From Diplosphaera chodatii (lineage: Eukaryota > Chlorophyta > Trebouxiophyceae > Prasiolales > Stichococcaceae), in the NCBI GenBank assembly GCA_032358165.1, contig JAALGY010000019.1, positions 930,001 through 994,000 of the forward strand: a stretch of 64,000 nt of DNA, in the 5' to 3' direction. The position numbers were made by a program, and so were the translations under genes. Below, one piece after another: positions 24,345 through 35,343 of the stretch. How positions within the stretch are numbered: position 1 is the first letter of the stretch; each line of letters starts with the position of its first letter. The notes under the pieces are model-generated. The model was not told the origin of the DNA. It did no database searches and worked only from the letters and a program-made list of their open reading frames with translations.

Positions 24345-25415
24345 CCCTTCCCCTTCTGTGTTGACCAGCAGTCCCCTATTTGGTTCGACTCAGTCTCCCC
24401 TTTATTTTATGGTGTCTCAGTTCCCCTTTTTGTATTGACCATTAAACCCCCTTCTATGCTTGACTTATGCTCCCCCAATTGTGTTTGACCATCAATCTCC
24501 CCTTTTGTTGTCACGCCCACAACCCCCTTTTGTGTTGACCGGCAAGCCCCTTTCTATGTTTGACCTGCCACTTGACTCCCCCTTTTGTGTTTGACCATCA
24601 ACGCCCTTTTGTGTCGACCAAACAACCAACCCACTAGGGGAAAAGTGAGTAATACAACGGGGGGTATTGTGACAACAACACAGTGCAAGCTTCTCATTGC
24701 ATCGTCTCAAGCTTTCCTTTTGTGTCGATTGCGTCCAGGCTTGCTGGTCAACACGAAACGAGAAAAATAAGTAACACACAAGGAGGCAGCGAGACACTAG
24801 CACGATGCAAACACAAGTGGGCGGGGCAGCATGGTCAAATACAAAAGAGGTATCTGGTCAGCGCTTGAACGTGTCATGAGTTTCCCTTTTTGTGTCTCTC
24901 ACTTTTCCTTCTGTTCTCGACCTCGCCGCCCCTTTTGAGTTGACCACTTTTATTACTGACTCACGTTCCCCTTTTGATTCCAAAACTGCTCCGTAGTATG
25001 ACCACGTGCCCCTTTTTATATCGACCAGGCGTTTGAACACGGTGGGGACCGTGAGACAGTAGCCCGTGGTCAAACATAAAATACAGGGGCGGGCACCGAC
25101 CACTTGGCCGTCTTTCGACTTCCCCCTTTTCTCTTTGGCTTCGGCTCCCCTTGTGTCTCGACCACTCCTGCTAATCACTCACCATCCCTTTTTGTGTGAC
25201 CACACGCTTACCTATTGATTGACCAGGTATGTCGTATGTGCTGAACACGAAAGGGGGCCGTGAGCTATACGAAAGGGCAAAGTGGTGGTACTACACGGGA
25301 TCGAACCCGCACCCCCCGGTCCATGATCGTGGCCTTGGAGCCCGGTCGAACACGATTTTCTGGGGCCGGGGTTTTGACTGAACAGCAACGAGCCTAGTGG
25401 TCAACAGAAAGGTGG

Positions 25416-25429
25416 AGTTGCTCTAATAC
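25416..25429 (+). repeat. Target-site duplication, left copy (retrotransposon copy A)
   Basis: AGTTGCTCTAATAC, repeated exactly at 25775-25788 on the other side of the inserted element. Confidence 0.8.
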
Positions 25430-25774
25430 CTGCGCGCGCGCTCTGGCTGTGACGCCTCATTAGGCACATTGCTCGCGGTCAGCATCATGCGCTATGGGGG
25501 CTGCCCACTTGCTACCTAGCCCTCCCCGTTTGGACATCTTGCAGCCCGCATGGGCTTTGGTCTGCCCTCGTGGCACATGCTTTTCCACCAGCCAGACGTA
25601 TTGCTTACGTCCATTCAGTTGTTGCCCCGTGTGTTTCGGCGCATTCGTGTGTTCGGGCACATCCAGGACAGATTGGCCTGCAGTCTAGACTGGTGCTCCA
25701 CAGTTCATGGTTGCCAGCATTTACTTGTTGTGTGACCGGTGGAGTATATGGGATGTAACCACCTCAATCAATCA
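25430..25774 (+). mobile_element. 5'-truncated non-LTR retrotransposon-like element, copy A
   Basis: 345 bases flanked by a perfect 14-base duplication of the target. The 3' end reads TGTGTGACCGGTGGAGTATA then TGGGATGTAA, followed by a short CAAT-type tail (CTCAATCAATCAA). This 3' block recurs with few changes at 28921-28950, so it belongs to a dispersed family. Variable-length target duplication, no terminal inverted repeat, constant 3' end and short repetitive tail are typical of non-LTR retrotransposons. No intact reverse transcriptase frame is present. A SINE is the main alternative. Confidence 0.72.
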
Positions 25775-25788
25775 AGTTGCTCTAATAC
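25775..25788 (+). repeat. Target-site duplication, right copy (retrotransposon copy A)
   Basis: AGTTGCTCTAATAC, identical to 25416-25429. Removing the element and one copy restores continuous minisatellite-type sequence. Confidence 0.8.
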
Positions 25789-27010
25789 AACAGGGGAACA
25801 ATGAGACAGGTCGACACGGTTGATGACCACCGTCCCCCTTTCGTGTTGACCAGTGGTAACCTACAAGGGCTCCGTGCTCAAGCACAACAGGGGAATTCTG
25901 GTCAAGCACAAAATCGGCACGACCAATGGTTGACTGCTTTACCCCTTCTGCGTCGACCACGCACCCCCTTCAGTGTCCACCGCGCGAACACGACAAAGGG
26001 GCTCAATGGTCAAAAAATATAAAAGGGGCACCGTGGGATACACGCTAAACTGCCGACCAGAATACCCCTTGTGTATCTGACCACGCCGCCCTCTTATTTC
26101 TCGTTGAGAACCGTGCTTCTGTCTCATGTGCCCCCTTCTGTATTGCTCAGGCTTTTCCCTTTGGTTTTGGTGCCTTGAGCTTGGCTGGTCAAACACCAAC
26201 CACGGGTAAACTGCGGGCTCCGTGGTCTAAACACAGATAGAAGAGAACCGCGTTCAAGTACAAGGAGGGGCAACTTGAGACACGTTTCAAGTGTTGGCAA
26301 CCTAACCACTTTTGCGTTTGACCACATCCCCCCTTTTCTGTTGAACCATGTTCCCCTTTTGTGCTTGACACCGTCCCCCTTTTAAGTTGCCCATGGCTAC
26401 AAAGAGGCAACCAGCGGACACCACAAGAGGGGCTTGATGGACTCAAACAGAAGGGCTCAATACAAAAGGCGGAGGGTTCGTTGGACATGTACAGATGCTA
26501 ACCGGAAATCCCTTTTGTATTTGACCACGCCGCACTTCTTGTGTCGACCACTTGTGCTAATGTCTCATTTGCCCCCTTTGAAATTTCCACTGACCCCGCT
26601 TGTGTATTGAGGGCGTTTTGGCTTGCGGTCAACAATGAGGCGATCAAGTCAGCACAAAACGGGCTTTAATGGTCACACTCAAAAAACAATTTACCGGTCA
26701 AACACACAAATGGGCCTGCTCGTCAACACAAAAGGGGAGGATTGACAGAGACAGCACAAAAGGGGGGATTGGCGTGACACCAAAGGGGAAGCAAGATTGA
26801 TTTTCAAACACATAAGGGGGCTTGACTGTCAACACAGAAGGGGCTTTGGTTGTCAAACCAAAGGTCTCGCGCGCTCTAACACGATGCGTCAAACAAAAAG
26901 GGGGTTGAATGGTCAGCACAAAAGGGGGATTCGTTGGCGTAAGGAAGTTTGCTCCGTGGTCAACACAAAACCGGAACGGTTTAATCAAACAACGAAGGGG
27001 CCCCCGTTGA

Positions 27011-28268
27011 TGAGATATAAAGTTAACAATCGCACGTCGCTAGCGAGCGTGAGCCAACGCGTTTAGATCATGAATAGCAGTGGTACAGGGTGGGTGGCGA
27101 GCTGCAGTGCAGTCAGGAGCTCAGGACGACGGAGCTGCACCGCTCACTGCAGTTGGGCAGGCCTTCCACGCCAGGTGCTGCAGGGCCAAATGCACGTCGC
27201 ACGGCAAGCGTGAGCCGACTTTTTGGTGCAGCCTTGTGAGGGTTGTGGCACAGGATGGATGGTTCTGTACTGCACTGCACTGAACGGCAAAGGCGAGCAA
27301 CCACTGCAGTGAACTAGATCCCAGTTGCTACAGGGCAGGCAGCTGCCAATGGGTTGAAAGGCCCGACACCAAATGCCTGAAACGATTTCGGAACATGCAA
27401 TATGCTACAGTGTGCGCCTGTGTACATTGACATGACGGTTACGCCAGTGGTTGCAGCCTCGCGCACGGCTGCTGCCGACCGACAGACTACCAGCTGCAAA
27501 TTGCAACCTTGCCGCGAGAAGTGCGCCCCCCAGGGCGACCGCCTGCTAACGGAGCACAGGTGCAGCTGAAACTTCCGCTACAAGCTGTGGGTTTACCTCA
27601 CAACCTACAATGCAGCACAGCGCAAGTTGAGCTGGTCCCCTGGTTGGCCGACTGGCCAATTGGTAGGACGCACAATTTTTCCCCTTAGAAAACGGGACTA
27701 GGTCATTGCGAACTTCGCGCTGTAGCTTCTAGCAGCTTCCAAGCTGTCAGACACGCGAGCAACGCGCAACGGTGGCGAGCCGGTCCTGCCGCTCGCAGCC
27801 TCAAACATACAGCTACATGCTTAGGTAGCTTATGTGCTCGGCGCAGCGGCTGAGGTGCGGCGTCCGTCCCGAACTACCTGGTTTTGTTAAACATCAATCG
27901 GCAGTTCCACCACGACGGCAAAGCCTCTATTAATAGTAAAGTACTATACTATTAAAACGCGTTGGCAACAAACAAGCGGGATACATGTCAAGACACATAT
28001 AAGGGTGAGATCAAGTGTGACAACATGGAGACCGAAAGAGCCCGTGTCCACGAGCGGATGACTCTCAACCCCTGATCACGGGGCAACAGAAAGTGGGCTT
28101 GGATGATCGATACAAAAGGGAATTCAATGGTCGAGACAGGAATGGGGGAGATTGCGTCGAACCAAAAGCCAGCCGGCCAGCCAACCAGCAGGCAGTGCAC
28201 GTAAATATTGCTCATCCGGGGTGTGTTATGAACTAAACTTTTCGTCGTCTCTAGATCAGGAACATTTA
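27011..28268. other. Gene-poor flank of the repeat array
   Basis: No supported gene. It has two loosely similar stretches around CACGTCGC...AAGCGTGAGCC (27031 and 27194), an AT-rich palindrome-like patch near 27927-27958 (TAATAGTAAAGTACTATACT), and a few diverged minisatellite units near 28085-28150. Confidence 0.5.
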
Positions 28269-28280
28269 CAGATGCGTCAA
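28269..28280 (+). repeat. Target-site duplication, left copy (retrotransposon copy B)
   Basis: CAGATGCGTCAA, repeated at 28965-28976. Confidence 0.75.
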
Positions 28281-28302
28281 TGTCCCGTGTGCCTTCGGGT
28301 GC

Positions 28303-28310
28303 ATCCAGGG
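28303..28310 (+). repeat. 8-base target-site duplication, left copy (hAT-like element)
   Basis: ATCCAGGG directly before the inverted repeat; the same eight bases follow the element at 28854-28861. Confidence 0.85.
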
Positions 28311-28853
28311 CAGGGATGGCACTTCGCCCGCCCGAAGGGCGGGCGAGAAAAATTTTCGGGGTTATGGGTTAATTAACGCAAATTTAACCGGTTATGGACC
28401 CTCCACTGAAAAATTTGAATCTGGACAGACTGCAGTGTACAAAGGCTGAATCTAGCTTGCTACAGAGCATCAGCAACCTTTCTGACACCTCATAGTGCGC
28501 TCAAAGCCATAGCTGAAGCCTTCTAATTGATAGAACCATGCTGGTGCAGTGAGATCTGGTAAGATGCTTGCAGATCTGATCTGACGCAGCATGATGTGAT
28601 CCAAGGGAGCTCACTGCCTGCACAAACCTATCACCACCTATATGCATAGGTTAAAGCCACAGACGACGCAAATAAGCCTAGAAAGGATCGCTATAGGCAC
28701 TGTGCCACTGTCAGGCACATTTGCGGCACTATGCACGCGATTTGCAGTGCAAAGTCTTAACCCCACGATTTCAGTGTAACCCCGGCATCTCGGGTGAGGG
28801 GTTACGGGGTTATGGTTAAATTAACCCGAGGGTTAAGCGTATTGCCATCCCTG
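28311..28853. mobile_element. Non-autonomous hAT-like DNA transposon (MITE), 543 bases
   Basis: Perfect 11-base terminal inverted repeats CAGGGATGGCA (28311-28321) and TGCCATCCCTG (28843-28853), with an exact 8-base target duplication ATCCAGGG on each side. The 8-base duplication and a CAGGG... terminus are the marks of the hAT superfamily. There is no transposase frame, so it would need a helper. Near each end lies a GGTTATGG(G)TTAA(A)TTAAC motif in the same orientation (28357 and 28808), which may be subterminal transposase binding sites. It is less GC-rich than the genes around it. Confidence 0.85.
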
Positions 28854-28861
28854 ATCCAGGG
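28854..28861 (+). repeat. 8-base target-site duplication, right copy (hAT-like element)
   Basis: ATCCAGGG, identical to 28303-28310. Confidence 0.85.
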
Positions 28862-28964
28862 TGTCGGCCTTTGTGCTAAACCCTGGTGCTTCACAGTTCT
28901 TGGACACCAGCATTGATTGTTGTGTGACCAGTGGAGTATATGGGATGTAATCGCCTTCATTCAT

Positions 28965-28976
28965 CAGATGCGTCAA
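28965..28976 (+). repeat. Target-site duplication, right copy (retrotransposon copy B)
   Basis: CAGATGCGTCAA, identical to 28269-28280. Confidence 0.75.
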
Positions 28977-29391
28977 GCATGGTGGATCGCTTCATCGGAG
29001 CTGTGTCGATTGGGATACGTGCTGCTTTTTGCGCTCTATGTTTTCTGGACTCGTGTGGGCTTGGCAGCTGTCGAGTGGGCTACCGGTATATGTTGATGGT
29101 GGGCTGCAGTGCATTACACAGCTCTGCAAACTGCTGTGCAACACTGCAAGGATCAACTCAACGGCATAAGATGTACAATGACTCGATGTTAACCAATCAC
29201 CCGCCCGGGACGCCGCCGTACACCTGCAACCCAGCATTACATTGGGTCCACTGTCACATCTGACACGGCTCTGAAGAATTATCTTCACAAGTACTGCATA
29301 TCAGCATCATGCACAGCCTCACCATGGTGCCCTCACTCATGTCCTGCGCTGTGGACTTGCCCTGCCGCAGAAATTGCACACATTCAACGCC

Positions 29392-32300
29392 TCAACACTC
29401 TTTAGAGAGCAGTTCACCTATCCAACCATTGCAAGCGCACCTGATCATCGATGAATCCATGTGCCTTGCGCCCTGCACATAGAATGTCAGCACTAAGCAA
29501 CATGTCTTATCGTCCCAACGGTCCACACACACTGCACTGGCTGAAATGCTGTCCGCATTGCGAGCAGCAGTCGACGATCGCAGCGGGGGGAGCACACCTG
29601 GCGGCAGGGCGGCGCTGCCGCCGGGGGGCGGACCGCCGCTGGCCTTGCGCCCCATGCTGGGGCTGTCCACGTTGCCGCTGGGCGCACCCGACACCCGCTC
29701 TCCGGGCTTGGGCACGTCCAGCTGGCCGCTGTCGCCGGGCTGCAGGCCGCCCACCTGCATCTCGTCCTCCTGGCCGTCCTCGAAGATGATGGGCTGGAAG
29801 TGCAGGCTGCAGCGCAACACCGACATCAGGGAACACGATCACGGACCCTCTGACCACCGAGCACCAATGCCCTCCAATTCTTTGCTCCAGCACAGCCCCA
29901 GACTTCATCTCACATCCATTATAATGTGGCAATCTAGGCAGGGTGCAGCCCCAGCAAGCGCTTGCTGCACGGACGTGACAGTGGAGCGGCACGGCAGCGC
30001 GGGGCACCTGAGCTGGATGTCGCCCTTGTCGGCCTCCAGCAGCGGCCACTCGTCCTTCATGGCCTTGTTGCGCGCCACTTCCTCCACCGGGATGCGCACG
30101 TACCCCAGCTTCTTGTCAGGTTTCTGCAGCGCCGGGGGCCAGCCATCCGTCAGACTGGTATCCTCAGCGAGCCCAGCCATGCAGGCCTTGGAAGGACCGA
30201 AACAGTACCACTCCTTAATCATCGACAAGTTTACAGCACAGCATTTGCAAGCTGTTCGGCTTCGAAAGCACAGCTGCAGAGGCCACATGTCATTTGACAG
30301 CATGGCACGCAGACGCACCGACTTCCAAGGCGTGAGGGACATGCGACCCTCCAGCATGCCGCTGCGATTGTGGATGGTTGCTGTCAGGAATGCCTGTGCT
30401 GGCACGTTGATGAAGTCAAACTTTTCGTTCCACCTGCGCAAGGCACAGCTCAAGTGAGCATTGCTTGTGGACAGCCCGACAGTGCACTGCAGCTATGCTG
30501 TGGTCTATGCCCCGCTATGCCATGCACAAGCTGCAACGACCGTTACCACAGCCAAGAGAAGGGGTCTTGCACCTGGGGCTGGCATCGTTCATCTGCGTGG
30601 TGGTGCGGAAGGCCTCGGTGCCGCCCGAGACCGGGTCAAACAGCGACAGCCGCACATACGGGTCCACCTCATTGGTCTCCGTGTACTGCAAGATAGCCAA
30701 AAGCCTGTGAATGGGGGCGGATAGCGCAGCGTAACAACCGTAGTAGTGACAGAGTGCACACAAGGCTTCATATGCCCTCGCAAGCACTGCAGGCAACACT
30801 CCATGTGGGTGGGCATGGCGCTGTCAGGAGACGTGGATCACGCACAACAGGCTGCACCTCCAGATCCTTGGCACGAACAACGGTCACGGTGAGGACTCCC
30901 CGCAGGTCCGTCATGCCCTTGGTGTTCGACCGCTGCAGCTTGCCCACCTGTTACACTGCCACCTCTGGTCAGCAATCGCACGCAGCAACCGCAGCATCAA
31001 CCAAATGCTGATAGTCTTGCCCGGCTGCAGCCCAGCAGACCTACACAGACTGAGGTGACGCTGACAGTGTGCTGGTTGGCATCCATCCTGGGATAAGGCC
31101 CTCAACATGTACTGTGCTGGCAGGCACACCTCCAATGTCTTGCGGCGCGCTTCTTCGATCTGCTTCTGCATTTGCTCCTGCTTCTCGGGGCTGACGAAGG
31201 GGTGATACGTCACCTCTATGTACAGCGTGCCATACTTGCCCAACTCCTGCAGAGCGCATGGCTGATTATCTTGCCTTTGTCGCAGCCAAGCCCTGTCAGG
31301 TCCAGACCCTGCTTGATGGTCATGACCAAATGCAATGCCAGCACCCCCAATGAGAACCCGCAGCACATACCTCCGGTTGCCTGCACCATACAGCCTCAAT
31401 GGCTTGTGATTTCAGTTTGAGTGTAACCCACCGCTTTTTTTGCCTTTTTGGCAGTCCTCTTCTTCTTGCTGCCGGGCATGCGCGGCTTCAGCTTCTTCAT
31501 CTGTTTCGGCCCCTGCAGCATGAAGCACACAACTTCATGTGCCACAGCAGCGCCACCAGTGCATCCCCACTAAGATGAGCTGCATATTGGGACAGGTCGT
31601 TCCAGAGGACAATCACACTGCAAGGCCGGGGCAGAGCTGGACGATAGAGTGCCATGCAGTGCGAGTAGGTGGTTCTGAGCGCATGTTGCTCAATGCTCGT
31701 TAGTGATGTCGGTCATGGCAGCAGAGCGTATGCATGCTGTAGTTGTCGCGTGCTTGCGTGCACAGGCAATGCTAAACCCACGAACAGCGCACCGCACGCG
31801 ACATGGCTTTCATGTCGTTGATGAACCCGGAGTCATCGGCCTCCAGCAGCTGCAACGTCATGGGAATCGTCTCCCGGGGCTTCATGATGAACTCCGCATC
31901 GTCCAGCTCGATCTCGTAGGCGCCCAGCACGTCGTCCTCAAAGCCCAGGTCATCGTCCTTGACCACGAAGGCTGCCGAAAGCACGGGATGCAAACTCAAC
32001 AGCATTGTGAAGTGTGGGCATGTCTGTGCGTTGAAATTAAGTCGTGCAGATGGGTGCACATGCCGAATCTGCCTGCAGCCTCGCCCCAGTACGGCGCAAT
32101 GAAGCTGGGGGATGAGCCAAGCAGACTCACAGAGCGATTGCGAGTTGAGGTCGTCCACCAGCATGGAGAATGTCTGGTTCCACTCCGGGTTGAGGTTGTT
32201 GTCGATGGTGCGGGTTCGCACAATGCGGCCCTCCCGTACATACAGCTGGGGTGTGAGAGGAGACCATCGTCAGCTCATGAGCGGTGACATTGGTGCTCCA

Positions 32301-34345
32301 GTGTGCATGAGGTGCAGGGGACCAGGAACAGCAGGGAGCCTGCATACCTCACAGTACGGGTCTGACTTCCCGATGAGGTCACTGTTGGGAAGGCCTGCGG
32401 CCTTTAGCACCTGCATTTGGATCATAGGCAGCATCAGCAAGTTCAGCTATGCTCTCGACTGTTGCAAGACAGGAATGGGACACTGAGTCCTGCGGTTGTC
32501 GATCACCTGCATGAAGACAGCTGCGGAGATACTCTATGATATCGTACACGCACCGTGACCTCCAGCATGCCCAGGGGCGGGGGCGGCACGCCAAAGTCTT
32601 CCATAACAGGGAAGTCCATCTTGTTGGGGTACACGATGACCATCTCCATGACGATCTGCAAACCACAACAGGTGCATGTTCCTTGTGGTCAACAAGGGCT
32701 CCTGCCAAAGCAGCATCTCATATAGAGGGAAACACAGCAGAACTACCATCTGCGGCCCAGGTAGCCCTGCACCTTTGTGGCGATGCGAATAGCTTCGTGG
32801 ATGAAGGGCAGCGCCATGATGTCCAGGCCTGACGCCATTGAGAAGGAGGCGTCGAAGTATGGCGCCTGCAGCAGGCGCAGCGAGTGATGCATGCGCTACA
32901 CCTTGATCATGGCTGGCAACTGGCATCATGGGATGCCAGCATGCCAAATTGCACACCTTGAGCAGCGTGATTGTCACCCCGCCGACACAAGGTAGTGTCT
33001 CGACGATTGGCGACATCGTGATGCGCGCCACTGCCCGCAACTGCGTAACACCACACGCACCGCAATAGCACCAAGTGCTCGACTCCGACCCAACACTGCT
33101 AGCAGAATCAGCTCCACAAATAGTGAGCGGGTGCAGCTGTTGCCGCATTGCCCGACACACAGAGCACGCATGTCCATGCCGTCTGAACAGCAAGTCACGT
33201 GACGCGGGGCTGCTGCTCACCTGAACGTTGGTCACCTCCACGGGGAGGTAGACGGCGTAGCCGGTGCCTGGCACCCGGAGCTTGGCCGACACACGGATAT
33301 GCAGGCCACTGCCAAATATGACGGGCGCTTCCATGATCAGGTTGTCCTCCCGTGTGTCGTACACCTGCAACACGGATCAGCGCGTGTGGCCAGAAGTAGA
33401 TCATGTGCCTGCCATCTGCCGAGGTACTGTGACGACGTAAACTGCATCGCAGAGGAGTACAGCGCTAAAGTGCAACGCCAGTGGCAAGCAGACCTTCATG
33501 CCACCCAGGCGGACGGGCGATTCTCCCAAGTCGACGGCCTCCAGGCTGATGGACTCCAGAATGCCCATGGGCACCTGCAGCACAGTGGAACATGCGAGCT
33601 CTGTCGTGTCATTTCTCGCATCACACTGACCCGACAGCAGAATGACAGGAACACGGGGCACGATTTTATCGCATAGGGGACGTCCTGCCGCACCTGCTTG
33701 CAGACAGCATCCAGCTGTGGGCCAGCCTGCTCCACTGCCTGCTTGAACACCACCTTGCCGATGTGCGGCCACAGCTGCTTGATCACATGGTTCATCCACA
33801 CCAGCTGCAGGCAGAAGCAACCCAGTCAGGACGCTGTCGTGCAAAATGTGCTTGCCCGGGAGCACGGCTGAGATGCACGCACCATACAAGCAAGCTTGTA
33901 TCGCTGGTCCACGGCAGCCACCAAGCAAGCGATTCAGGACAGCAGACGACAGTCACACCCACCCTCTGGTAGTCCGGCATCTTGACCCATTCGTCTGTAA
34001 AGTTCATTATGCTCTTCAGCTTCTTGGACACATGACCCTCAGTGATTGGCTCCGGTATGTTGTCATCGAAGTCGGCGCTGTAATCGAGCCGTGCAAAGCT
34101 GCGCTGCTTGACCGCGCGACGGAACACAAAGGAGCCAACCTGTGCACGGCAAGAGTGCAAGATCCAGCGTTGTCTACTCTTGAGCTTCATCAGTCATTGG
34201 TAGTGACAGCTTGTCCCAGATCACGCAGCAACGTGTTGGCAATTGGCCCCAAGGCAAGTCACAGGCACGTCAGCGGCAACCAAGGTGGTCGCACCGCCAG
34301 GCCAAGGGCTATGCCGAGCCAGGCGCCGTAGAACATGCCCAGCAT
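29392..34345 (-). CDS. Extended-synaptotagmin/plant SYT-like lipid-transfer protein (TM, SMP, tandem C2)
   Basis: Tether at ER-plasma membrane contact sites that moves lipids through its SMP domain. Read on the minus strand: MLGMFYGAWLGIALGLAV (membrane anchor, start 34345), RLDYSADFDDNIPEPITEG (about 34080), SMP blocks WMNHVIKQLWPHIGKVVFKQ (about 33790), MGILESISLEAVDLGESPVR, APVIFGSGLHIRVSAKLRVP, GLDIMALPFIHEAIRIATKV (about 32800), then C2A with SDPYCEVYVREGRIVRTRT-type sequence and NNLNPEWNQTFSMLVDD (about 32190), KDDDLGFEDDVLG (31960), a Lys-rich linker (about 31480), and a second C2 with NEVDPYVRLSLFDPVSGG (about 30670) and ending near 29990. The Pro/Gly-rich tail runs to 29392, though the last exon could end earlier. 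The second exon after the anchor is unresolved (34190-34300). Confidence 0.85.
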
Positions 34346-35343
34346 CCTGGCGACCCTGTCTTCGGCGCCTCAGTGTGGAGGGTTGCTAACTGGAGATGCT
34401 AAGCGGTACTCTATTACGCTAGCTCACGCATCGAACACCTGCGGGGACATTATCAGCACCTTGACTGAGCACCAGCACATTGTGGGCACGCCCCGCTGTA
34501 CATCACAGGCAGGAGGAAGTTCTTTGTACCATAAGTTTCACGTTCTGCCGACCACATGAACTGTGGATCAACATGACATGCCCTCTGCAAACCTTGATTC
34601 TGCCTCACGCAGCAGTGTGCACCGGCTTGTAGACAAGAATCTGGTCCGAGCCTCTAGATCAGTACTGCAGCGACGTCTGCCGACATGCCAATGTTCACTG
34701 CACCTAGCTCCCCGAGCATGTAGCTGCACCGAAACTAGGGTCTCTCCGCAACGTCCGTTCGCCGAGTGACGATTTAGGAACGTCTTTGTGACAGGCACAA
34801 CGAAGTGAGCAGTGTCAGGCCATTAGCATACACCTTGCCCAATGAAGCGACGATCGCAAGCAGGGCACTCCTCTGGGTACGGGATGCACGCCTTGGGGGG
34901 GTGTTGGGGATGCAGAGGAAGCACACTTCCAGCTCCTTGCCAAATGCTAAGCGCTTCTCTGTTCGTGAATGCCGCGGCCACAGATATACTACACCCTTCC
35001 AACATTGCAACTCACATTAATGCAGCCCACCCCTCAGACCATTGAACTATCGCCGTAGTTGTTGGTTGCAATCCGTGCGGCGCCAGCAGCCCGTCATCAT
35101 AGATTACGGTTGCACCCTTGCGCTTGAGGCTGTCGGTAGCATCAGAGCTGAGGACCTTAGCCCGTTGACAGCAGCACCCAGCATCTGCTGGACACCACGA
35201 CAGCGTGGTGACGGTTGGCGGCACATCCCAAGCGTTACAGAGGGCCGTGCACACTCTGGACGCAGCACTGCTGACCTCGACTGTGCACGGCGCGCTGCAG
35301 TATGCAGACCTGCTGATCCTCTGTGCGGCAGTCAGCAGCAGCC
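34346..35343. promoter_or_regulatory. Divergent intergenic region, E-Syt / STEEP1-like
   Basis: About 1 kb between two starts pointing away from each other. No supported exon; the frames near 34560-34800 have no family features. Confidence 0.35.

Larger units (their letters stand above)
24287..27010. repeat. Degenerate minisatellite array, unit based on CCCCCTTTTGTGTTGACCA, both orientations
   Basis: Dozens of diverged copies of a unit of roughly 30-35 bases with core CCCCTTTTGTGTTGACCA. From about 24290 to 25200 most copies read in the plus direction. From about 26690 to 27000 nearly all are reverse complements (GGTCAACACAAAAGGGG). Between them the orientation alternates, so neighbouring copies could form hairpins. 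Cores are better kept than the spacers, which vary in sequence and length. It carries no credible gene. A retrotransposon copy interrupts it at 25430-25774. Outlying copies occur near 28085-28150. Confidence 0.85.
28281..28964 (+). mobile_element. Retrotransposon-like copy B, interrupted by a hAT-like element
   Basis: Same family as copy A. The outer parts 28281-28310 and 28862-28964 align with copy A from about 25640 to 25774: CATCCAGG, CTGGTGCTTCACAGTTC, CCAGCATT, then TGTGTGACCAGTGGAGTATA and TGGGATGTAA and a CATT-type tail. About 133 bases belong to this element, and the rest is the nested insertion. A 12-base target duplication flanks the whole. Confidence 0.75.

Noticed and set aside
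25283..25345. tRNA gene on the minus strand, suggested by a GGTTCGATCCC B-box-like sequence
   Set aside because: The T-stem pairs for only two bases beside the loop, there is no matching acceptor strand or credible anticodon arm, and no A box at the right distance. It could be a fragment of a tRNA-derived SINE.
24287..27010. CRISPR-like array (repeats with variable spacers)
   Set aside because: The units vary, change orientation and lie in an intron-rich eukaryotic genome with no associated genes.
24492..27066. Several open frames within the minisatellite on both strands
   Set aside because: They are translations of the repeat unit and have no independent coding signal.
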